This document shows positions 56,594 through 64,000 of a stretch of 64,000 nucleotides of DNA, piece after piece. The position numbers and the translations under genes are program-made. Source of the stretch: Oopsacas minuta. Taxonomy: Eukaryota; Porifera; Hexactinellida; Lyssacinosida; Leucopsacidae. The stretch spans positions 1,214,077 through 1,278,076 of the forward strand of contig JAKMXF010000222.1 of assembly GCA_024704765.1 (NCBI GenBank), in the 5' to 3' direction. The first letter of the stretch is position 1. Each line of letters opens with the position of its first letter. The notes under the pieces were generated by a model. The model saw only the letters and a program-made list of their open reading frames with translations. It had not been told where the DNA came from and did not search any database.

Positions 56594-56971
56594 ATGGCTT
56601 CAAACGGAGAAGACGATTTGAATGACTTTCTAAAACACGAAGAAGAAAAGTTCTCTCAGCTTGGAGATCCTGCTCTAACTAGCTCTCCACCCCCTGATAT
56701 CCAAGAAATCATAACTCAGAGAGATGAAAGGGAAAGAGCTATTGAGATGACCAGTACAGCCTTATCTCAAGATACTAGTGACTCTATGTTCTCTGTAGAA
56801 CCTGAATGTATCCAGGCTTGGAGGCGTGACAAAGAAGAGATGCTTGACCAAAAAGAAGCTGAGCTAAGCGAGAAGATGAGAAAATGGAGAGAAGCAGTTC
56901 AGCAAGAGTTCAGAGATTGGTACGATCATCTACTGTTTACCATGTGTATGTTGTTCTATGTGTGTGTGTGA
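56594..56971 (+). pseudogene. Truncated clathrin light chain copy
   Basis: 125-residue frame nearly identical to the N-terminal part of the intact gene. The 153-base deletion is in frame and removes 51 residues, rich in Ser/Glu, between ERA and IEM. The second deletion fuses residue about 113 (RDWYDH) to the former 3' flank, adding LLFTMCMLFYVCV before a stop. The upstream acceptor-like TTTTATTTTAG and flanking 5' sequence are duplicated too, so it may be transcribed. Without the C-terminal signature it cannot be a normal light chain, though part of the heavy-chain-binding helix remains. Confidence 0.88.
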
Positions 56972-56999
56972 GTGTTGTATTGTTAGAATATACTCTCTA

Positions 57000-57408
57000 C
57001 GAGCCTTTGGCTCGTCGTTTCGCGATAAGCTTGGTGCATTGCGCCTCGAGGTATTCAACAGACAAACAACAATTGGGATTTAATCATATTGATGTTGTTT
57101 ACAATATTCGGACTCAGCATACTCGAATACCCCAGGATAGTCGTTGAAAGTATTATTCTACCTCAATTTTGTAATTTGTTTACTTTATATTCATAAAAAC
57201 AACAATAAATTTACATATGATTAATCCAAAAGTGTGAAAATTGGATTCAGCATGTTTGATATATTTAGTGAAGTTTTATTGAATTCTATTTACTTCCTTG
57301 ATAAACACAATAAATACATAGTTATGCGACAATTTCAAAATTGCATACAGTAAATCCTTTCCTTGACAAACAGACAAACAAACAACAATTGAGATTTAAT
57401 AATATTGA
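57000..57408 (-). mobile_element. Helitron-like repeat copy (minus) with internal empty site
   Basis: On the minus strand it begins TCAATATTATTAAATCTC and ends CGAGCCAAAGGCTCG, followed by T. The first duplication copy preserves the uninterrupted target (CTCTATTATTATAG at about 53995), so the insertion point is known: between CTCTA and TTATTATAG, an A|T site, with no target duplication apart from three extra bases (TAA). Confidence 0.8.
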
Positions 57409-57574
57409 TAATTATTATAGTTAAGTTTTATATCTTCTCTTTAGACTGAAGGAATGTTGCATTGTGTTCTTGGTTATCTAGGAATTACTTGGTCGAAATT
57501 TTATCAATCAGGGACTTCACTGGGGTTGCAATGTTTAGGATACTGATCTTGAACTAATTATTAGATCTATATTT

Positions 57575-58571
57575 GACACTAAAATGGCTCGCATGTTTAG
57601 TGGAGCAAGAAGTGCTAATTGCCAGCTATGTACTGCCAACTTCAAGCAAATTCATGACTTGGAATTGGCCGAGGCAGCATTTCCGATTAACAGAACTATA
57701 CATGATGCGAGAATCTTATTCTAAGAAGTAGACGAGGAAGGATTTCTTGCACGTAAACCTGAGCTAAGATTTAATATCACCCACAAACCAACTTCGGATA
57801 AAGATTTTGTTTCAGGTTCTCCTCTATATGCTTATCTTAAATGTTTCGCATGGTCTTTAAATCTAGTGACCCACTTGGTTGCAGGAGAGACTGATAAATG
57901 GTCCCCTTCTTCAACCACTGTTTCAGAGTCCAAGAAGCTTGTAGTCAGTCTAATAAAAGACAAGCTGAACATACTTATCGATGTTCCATCTACACAAGGG
58001 GGCACATCAACTACAGGAAATGTAGCACAGATTTGTTTGAAGAGACTAGACGGTAACGACAAAGATTTTCTCTATTGTATTTTGACAATCATTCCACTTG
58101 AATACCATACGGCAGTTACTGATATTTCTAACAACCTTGGTGCGATATTACGAGTCTTCAATTGCAGTAGGAGAATTGACACAGAAGACTAGAAATTGCT
58201 TGTAGGGCAGTTTATCAATCGGTTTTAGTAAATTTCCCGTGACCAAAATTCGTCCGACACTACACGAGCTACTAGCCCATGCTTCAGGTATAATAGCAGA
58301 TTTTCATGAAGGTCGTGGATTAGAGGCTCTATCTGAAAAAGGCATTGAGGCTTGTAATAAACAAGTTCGCAGATATAGGGAACTTCTCTCACGAAAATTT
58401 GTTATGAAGAGAATATTCTTGACACCTTCATACGTCTGATTTCTCAGAGTGGTCCCATATTACTGCTGAACAGAAAAATCTCAGAGAAGCAGCCAAACAA
58501 CTCAACAAGTGAGTTGAAGAGTATTCAATGTCGTTTAGTGAATTCCTTTATTCTTGATGATGAGAACTAGG
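57575..58571 (+). pseudogene. RAG1/Transib-type transposase relic, C-terminal core
   Basis: The frame from 57575 reads DTKMARMFSGARSANCQLC, followed by FPINRTIHDARILF, SPLYAYLKCFAWSLN, WSPSSTTVSESKK, GGTSTTGNVAQICLKRL, IPLEYHTAVTDISNNLGAIL and RVFNCSRRIDTED. After frameshifts come TKIRPTLHELLAHASGII, LEALSEKGIEACNKQVRRYR and DTFIRLISQSGPILLLN. These match the C-terminal half of the RAG1-core/Transib family. The second catalytic Asp (57575-57577), the CxxC zinc pair, the HxxxxH pair (HELLAH) and the third catalytic residue, Glu in GIEACNK (58347-58349), are all present. Damage: TAA at 57722-57724, TAG at 58190-58192, and frameshifts near 58190-58240 and 58425. The region with the first Asp is absent. 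Confidence 0.85.
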
Positions 58572-59405
58572 TTGGGTATTATTTTTAGTAATAATAAATT
58601 GACTATGACATCATAACTAATTAAAGTGAAGACGTACAACAAAACTTAATATGCCAATCTCTTGATCGGGGTAGAAAACCCATAGGTTAATAGCACTTTT
58701 TGTGGGTGTATCTGCACTCTAAATACAAATTTTTAGTAAATAGCCATTTCGTGCCACTGTGTAGGAGCTGCACTAAAAGGCCAGAACTATCCAATACTCT
58801 GCTGGAATTAGTACTTTTCCCTCGATCATAAGTCAAATCCTTGGACGGTTGACATTAATGAATACACTACAATATGCCCTCGCTAATCCGAACTCTAAAT
58901 TCTCATGCCCTCCTGTTCGGCGCTTGTGACTGTTGGGATTAGTGAGGGTCTACTTGTGGTTACGCTTATTTATCTGTCTGCTACTAGCTATATCTATTAG
59001 CAACAACCTATTAAAGGTCACCATTCCCATATCAATAGTATTTCATTTTAATCTACTTGGGCGTAGGCTCTTAAGTATATTATAGTACATTATGTGAGAG
59101 ATAAGAGTAGCATTCTAGTTGCCTACCGAGTTTGCAGACAGTAATTAGAATCGTGTAAAATGTATAATAGAGATGTATCCATACAGGCCAATTCTAATAT
59201 GAATTACAGCATAATTGAATTTATCTACCAATTTCTAGTCAAAATACACATGTACTGTATCTTTATATTGTTATCAAAATGAATTTGATAACTATTGTAA
59301 TGTAATGTCTCCTTACATTTGTATGTTCGAACTAATAATCTACGAATTTGCATTAATTAACCCACACAATCAGAGGATTAGCAAGTAATACAGTACATTT
59401 CTACC
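58572..59405. other. Spacer with pogo-like MITE remnant
   Basis: Around 58873-58957, CCCTCGCTAATCCGAAC pairs loosely with GGGATTAGTGAGGGTC. These are the same terminal words as the pogo-like MITE at 30093-30335. No gene otherwise. Confidence 0.5.
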
Positions 59406-60239
59406 ATGAAGAGGATCTACTATATCAGTGGTATACTAATAGTGATAGTATGTATCAGCCTGTATATTCTCAAGTTAACACGGTTTGCTCTACACTCCAA
59501 TTCTTCAGACAATCAGGATCAGGATATAGAAGCTGTTTCCCTCACTGATATAGAAGCTGTTTCCCTCACTGATATAGAAGCTGTTTCCCTCACTGATATA
59601 GAAGCTGTTTCCCTCATTGATATAGTAAGCCCGGAATGTAGCAGTATGTTGAAGAACCTGCATGTAGAGGGCTCCTCAGAACTGGTGGCTAACTCCCACC
59701 AAGGAGATGTGCTTCTGTTACATGGAGCTGCATTTACCAGTGAGACATGGAAATCTATTAGTACCATAAAGATACTATCTGCCCAGGGTTTCAGGGTTAT
59801 TGCAGTAGACTTACCTGGATACGGGAAGACCCCTGCGTTAACTGCAGATGATCCATCTAAAGATAAATTTATTGGTTGTGTTTTGGAGAAATTCGAGCTG
59901 GATCATCCTTTCCTGGTAGCTCCTTCCATGAGTGGAGAGTATGCTATCCCTTTCGTATTGGAACATTTCCAACAGCTCGCAGGGTTCGTACCAATAGCTC
60001 CCACTACCGCAACGAGTATAGACCCGAATAGATACGAGAGGATATCTCTACCCACCCTCATTCTCTACGGATCTCAGGATAAGGCTGGACAAGAAGTTTC
60101 TAAAAAGTATATTAGCAAAATTCCACAGAGTACCATATATGAGGTCTCTAACGCAGGTCACCCTTGTTATATGGACAATCCTAAAGAATTCCATGTGCAA
60201 TTGGTTAAATTCCTCATGAAGTATAGACGTAGGAATTGA
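59406..60239 (+). CDS. ABHD14A: ABHD14-type alpha/beta hydrolase with N-terminal membrane anchor
   Basis: Intronless, 277 residues. Residues 5-24 (YYISGILIVIVCISLYIL) form a signal anchor, as in ABHD14A rather than the soluble ABHD14B. A linker containing four tandem 8-residue repeats (DIEAVSLT, about 40-71) precedes the hydrolase fold: LLLHGAAFTSETWKSI, AVDLPGYGKTPA, nucleophile Ser in APSMSGEYAIPF, acid Asp in LYGSQDKAG and His in NAGHPCYMDNP. The SxSGxY nucleophile elbow and GHPCYxD are ABHD14 signatures. ABHD14B has been reported as a lysine deacetylase; the substrate of the A form is not settled. The A/B distinction rests only on the anchor. Confidence 0.85.
   Translation: MKRIYYISGILIVIVCISLYILKLTRFALHSNSSDNQDQDIEAVSLTDIEAVSLTDIEAVSLTDIEAVSLIDIVSPECSSMLKNLHVEGSSELVANSHQGDVLLLHGAAFTSETWKSISTIKILSAQGFRVIAVDLPGYGKTPALTADDPSKDKFIGCVLEKFELDHPFLVAPSMSGEYAIPFVLEHFQQLAGFVPIAPTTATSIDPNRYERISLPTLILYGSQDKAGQEVSKKYISKIPQSTIYEVSNAGHPCYMDNPKEFHVQLVKFLMKYRRRN
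59523..59618. repeat. 24-bp in-frame tandem repeat, four copies
   Basis: GATATAGAAGCTGTTTCCCT plus four bases is repeated four times with a single change in the last unit. It adds eight residues per copy to the linker of the ABHD14 protein. The near-perfect identity indicates recent expansion and probable length polymorphism. Confidence 0.95.
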
Positions 60240-61109
60240 ATACTTTATACTTCGTACTTTGTATACTATCAAATGATAATGAGAGTTCATTTACAGCAAT
60301 CTCCCAGACATACTTTAATTCATTTTCTTATGAATAATTTCTAAAACTGTTAGTGATCCACCTGGCATTCTTACGCAATCATATATGTGCTGATTTTCGA
60401 AATTTGTATGCTAGCGGCCAGCCAATTACACGCTAAAATTACCACATGTTAGAATTTGTATTGTACTTCGTAATTTGAGTAAGGATAGCACTGACATTCT
60501 GAAAGTGAATAACTAATAACTCAATATTATCATGTGTATGTAGAATTTCGACCACTGTAAATATAGAATGTTTAGCGTAGGTTTTATCTCATACCAAACC
60601 ATCCTGGAATGTTAATTAATATATTTTGTTTGTTTATTTGTGATGTAGGCTTGCCTAAGGTACCATATACTAATTATTGTGGAAATATATTTGTCTTAAT
60701 CACAAACAGATCTTAATAATCTGAATGATAAGTTATTCAAGCATCAGGCTATTCTTAACTTTTATATAATATTTTGGTACATAATAATAATTGTGTAACC
60801 ATCTTTGGCGGACTATTAGCACCACTGGAGCACTAAAACATGGTGTATTACCTGACGCAATCCAGGTATATCCTAGATAATTTAGCTTAGAATTAGTTGC
60901 AGAGTTCAGATTATCAAATCTGTCCTGTTATAATACTCGCTCTTTAAATGTATCAAAACATGACTATCAACCTTAATTATGTTATTACTCTATCTTCATA
61001 ATATGAAATGAAACCTCTAGCTCTAGTATATGTTACTCAGAATTTGAATATTTGGAAGCATTACACTTACCACCTCTACATTAAATTATTCTAGCATTTA
61101 ATTGAATTA
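60240..61109. other. Intergenic spacer
   Basis: 870 bases, AT-rich, no gene or repeat termini recognised. Confidence 0.4.
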
Positions 61110-62489
61110 ATGGAAAACGTACTGTCATTAGCTAGAGATTTGCAACTGAAAATACAGAGTAATGAGGATTCAGTTCATAAGGTACTCAGTAATGCTCTCC
61201 ATCTTCAGGATGTTCTACACTACACTGAAGAAGTGAGTTAATAAGGTTACATATATGCATAGACCTAGGTGGGGGGTTGTTAGGGGTTGCTGGCAACCCC
61301 AGTGGCAACCCCAAATAGGAAATGCTAGCTACGCCTCTGCGTATATATCAACCAGGTGTATATTTAGCCATCAATACGCTCTTTATATTTATCATTTGTG
61401 CCTAAGATATATTATTATAAAGGTGAAATTTGGCATTTTCTGATCAAATTACATGACATTAACTCCTGAGTTAAGCATATAAAATCACATAAGAGGAGTG
61501 TTAGTAGTGTATTAACGTAATACCTTTTGATAGTATTAGGTTTGTCTGTAGTTGTAATAGTTTACTCAATAAACCCGACTCTTTTATCCAGCTTGCTTGA
61601 TTATTATATCCGTAAATAGTTCCACAACAACATAGAGAGTATCAATAGAGTTTCAGGTAGGAACTACACTTCTGTATACACAGAGCATAATCTAGCACCT
61701 GCAGATAGATCACAATTTGCTAAGCTTCAGAAAGAGAACACAGATCTGAAAACTACACTGGATGATTATCAATCTGCTCTAGAGCTAATAATGACTAAGT
61801 ATAGACAGCAAGTTAGTACACATATCTTATAGATCGTTTTGTTTCCAAATTTTATTTCCCAGGTTTCTGAAACTCCATCCCCCGTAAATGTTATCTTCAA
61901 ACGCTTCATCTGCAAACCAGGATTGTATTTTCTCGAAATAAATCTTTACTACCAAAATTAGTCCCTATGCATCGTTCTAGTGCTTAGAATAATAGAAAAC
62001 ATCATATTTCAAATTGTATTTCCTGTTGCTAAGTTAATAGATTGTTGAATTTTGTTATTTCTTTTTGTTGAAATAAATTTAAATTTAGATTCTCTACGAT
62101 TTCTTAAATATGTTCTCTTATCGTCATCTGTCTAGCTTGCTACTGCATGGAGTGGATGCTATTAGTGTTGAGTATTCCTCATTAGCATATATCATTCAAT
62201 TCAACTTGTTTGGTTATCCTATTTACATAATATTCTTTCAGCCATTATCTATGTTTCTGATCTTTTTGCGAATGTATCGTTGGCGAATACGAATCAATAA
62301 AACCTGTGAGATATCTGTAAGATAACATTCAACTATTGAGTAACTTGTTTACGCACACATAACTACATTTATCTAATCAGTATTTTATTATAATTGCATT
62401 TGATTTATTCAATATTTCTTTATAAGATGAGGAAGCTGATTGAATCTCAGAAAACTGATTCCTCTCTCTCTCAAATACGTCAATACGAG
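61110..62489 (+). CDS. SIKE1/FGFR1OP2 family coiled-coil protein, first three exons
   Basis: Exon 1 (61110-61232) encodes MENVLSLARDLQLKIQSNED and a helical continuation. Exon 2 ends at 61812 and contains FAKLQKENTDLKTTLDDYQS followed by ALELIMTKYRQQ. Exon 3 (62427-62489) encodes MRKLIESQKTDSSLSQIRQYE. The block EN..L...L..YQ.ALELIM.KYR is the hallmark of SIKE1 and FGFR1OP2, coiled-coil members of the STRIPAK phosphatase complex that bridge to SLMAP. The acceptor of exon 2 is uncertain: AG at 61637-61638 keeps the phase. Donors at 61233, 61813 and 62490 are good. The C-terminal half, expected after 62489, was not found and may lie in small exons I missed or outside the window. Confidence 0.75.
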
Positions 62490-63357
62490 GTATGTAATAT
62501 TAAATGTGTTACAAGCTAATTGAATGATTAATTATAATATTGATAGCATCTTATTACGCCAGTATTACGCTCCAAATTTGTTAATTGTCCACTATACAGG
62601 TTTATACTGCTAACTTATGCAATATCCCTTCATCAGTTACACAATTATAACTATTATAACTATTATAACGGTAATATCATTCTATAGTACATTTATGTAT
62701 AGAATGCTATGCTCTATCCCAGTGGTTCCCAACGGGGGCGTTTGCTTTGCCTCAGGGGGAGCTGTGAGGGGCGCTGACAAGATAATGAGCCGTTGGATGA
62801 AGATTTATTCTAACATCTGTAAATTTTTCGAAATACTATTGTATCCTTTTTATGTTGTACACTTCACCCATAATGACAATTCTAACACGTTACCCACAAG
62901 AAGAGCTAAGTATTCACCATTTACAATCAATCAATGCTTTCAATGGTATTGTTTCTTTGTTTTGAATAAACAGTTCAGACTTCTTAACAAAGAAGTTATA
63001 AAAAGTGATCATACCATGTTATTTCATTAATTACCTCTGGCCAATAACACTGGCCAACAACATTTTCTTGGCTGATAAGTTGAGACTATTTCTAGGGTAT
63101 ATCGGGGTCACTGAGTTCGAAAATGGCACTAGTTCTGGTCAATTGGCTCTACTTTTCGTGATATTGTAAAATTATGTTTTTCAGCATCCGTGAATCTGTG
63201 TTCACCGATGCCATATAGTATGTATGTATTACAATATAACTAGAATTGAACCTAAGTAATAAGCAGATAATTTGAGATATAATATGATCTGAATACTTAT
63301 CAATCATGAACGAATGTTCTCTTATACGAATTCCTCTTGTGAGGATCTTGGGGGCAA
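62490..63357. other. Possible intron with hAT-type terminus
   Basis: Presumably part of the SIKE-like gene's next intron. CCCAGTGGTTCCCAACGGGG at 62718-62737, followed by GGCGTTTGC...CTCAGGGGG, resembles a hAT MITE end and is GC-rich against its surroundings. The repeat-like frame 62617-63030 is not supported as a gene. Confidence 0.4.
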
Positions 63358-64000
63358 TCACGCATAAAGGCTCCAGCAGTAATCTGCCAACATGTGAGCG
63401 TCCCATCTTCCTTGGTACCGTTCCTCCATAGTCCTGATGTCTTGGCGGAATCGTTCGCCCTGTTCTTCGCTTAAATCACCAAGATTTTCAGGGAATCTCT
63501 CTAAATGGCTATAGAGATAGTGAAGTTTTATGCTCATTATGGTTCCCAGACTGTGGAAGTTCTTGAGCATGCCTTCGATCAGATTCTGGTAGTTAGCCAC
63601 TTTGGCGTTGCCTAAGAATCCCTTTACAACATCGACAAAGGAATACCACGCGGCAGCCTCAACTCCAGTCATGTGTGAGGCGAATTCTTCATCTTTTATC
63701 AGTTTTCTGATTTGTGGCCCATCAAAAATTCCTGCCTTAAGTTTTTCGCTACTCAGACCACGATATACTGAGCAGAGGTAGTTGAAACAGGTACCATCTT
63801 TGTTCAATGCCTTTACGAATTGTTTCATCAGTCCCAACTTGATATGTAGTGGTGGTAGGATGATACGGTCACGGCTAACTAGTGGCTCATTAATGATATT
63901 CTTTTCCCTCACGGCAATCTTTTGACGAACTGGCCAGTTCTTCTTTTCCCAGTGCACCTCATCCGCTCTGCTGTCCCACAAACAAAGAAAGCATGGGTAT
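63358..64000 (-). CDS. Uncharacterised repeat-type protein, C-terminal part (continues past the right edge)
   Basis: The minus-strand frame is open from the window edge, where it reads PCFLCLWDSRADEVHWEKKN, to a stop at 63358. Recognisable phrases are LPPLHIKLGLMKQFVKALNK, LKAGIFDGPQIRKLIKDEEF, FHSLGTIMSIKLHYLYSHLE, FPENLGDLSEEQGERFRQDI, and MEERYQGRWDAHMLADYCWS at the end. I know this as the C-terminus of a large multicopy family of uncharacterised invertebrate proteins, very likely encoded by a mobile element. No enzymatic activity is assigned. The frame shows no break here, so this copy may be young. The first residues and start lie outside the window. Confidence 0.65.
   Translation of the reverse strand, partial: YPCFLCLWDSRADEVHWEKKNWPVRQKIAVREKNIINEPLVSRDRIILPPLHIKLGLMKQFVKALNKDGTCFNYLCSVYRGLSSEKLKAGIFDGPQIRKLIKDEEFASHMTGVEAAAWYSFVDVVKGFLGNAKVANYQNLIEGMLKNFHSLGTIMSIKLHYLYSHLERFPENLGDLSEEQGERFRQDIRTMEERYQGRWDAHMLADYCWSLYA

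Larger units (their letters stand above)
56337..57559. repeat. Segmental duplication, second copy
   Basis: Direct copy of 52814-54143. Relative to the first copy it lacks a 153-base block (equivalent to 53220-53372) and about 367 bases (equivalent to about 53563-53929), and it contains a Helitron-like insertion at 57000-57408. Both deletions have only two or three bases of homology at the ends. Confidence 0.9.

Overview
The window is nuclear DNA of an animal. Genes have short AT-rich introns with GT/AG borders, AATAAA-type 3' ends, and clearly metazoan proteins (TRAF7, nischarin, FKBP6, FBXO3, a three-finger Sp factor, SIKE1/FGFR1OP2, clathrin light chain). Very low GC, many intronless or few-intron genes, tight packing and many small DNA transposons suggest an early-branching invertebrate. 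A sponge is my best guess, but nothing here proves it.

Layout. 1-5.8 kb is a transposon graveyard: a Harbinger second-protein fragment, a broken Harbinger transposase split by a 70-bp palindrome, a 917-bp foldback element and a decayed MULE with a SWIM finger. 6-9.3 kb holds small hairpin elements, a DNAJC17-like fragment and DNAJC17, whose 3' end is folded back on itself. 9.4-15.8 kb is gene-dense: acetyl-CoA acetyltransferase, FKBP6, an unrecognised tail-anchored protein and a Ras-like GTPase with an altered switch II motif. 15.8-22.7 kb is a gene-poor AT-rich desert with dispersed repeats. A three-exon Sp-family factor lies on the minus strand at 22.7-24.4 kb. 26.9-34.5 kb carries MEAK7 and TRAF7; the TRAF7 introns hold pogo-like MITEs and tandem repeats. 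36.5-53.8 kb carries FBXO3, a PHRF1-like RING-PHD protein, DNAJC21, LUC7L3, nischarin and clathrin light chain. 52.8-57.6 kb contains a direct segmental duplication of the clathrin light chain locus, with a DD37D mariner between the copies and a Helitron-like repeat inside the second copy. 57.6-58.6 kb is a relic of a RAG1/Transib-type transposase. 59.4-64 kb carries ABHD14, a partial SIKE1/FGFR1OP2 gene and the 3' part of a repeat-type gene on the minus strand.

The host genes do not form one pathway. They are mostly housekeeping genes: chaperone and splicing partners (DNAJC17, DNAJC21, LUC7L3), vesicle traffic and signalling (clathrin light chain, nischarin, TRAF7, MEAK7, SIKE) and ubiquitin ligase parts (FBXO3, PHRF1-like, TRAF7). 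The most striking non-routine signals are the RAG1-core relic, the Helitron-like repeat with an internal empty-site comparison, and the many near-perfect short foldbacks, two of which overlap the stop codons of host genes.

All identifications come from reading motifs and recalled family features. No database search or alignment software was run.
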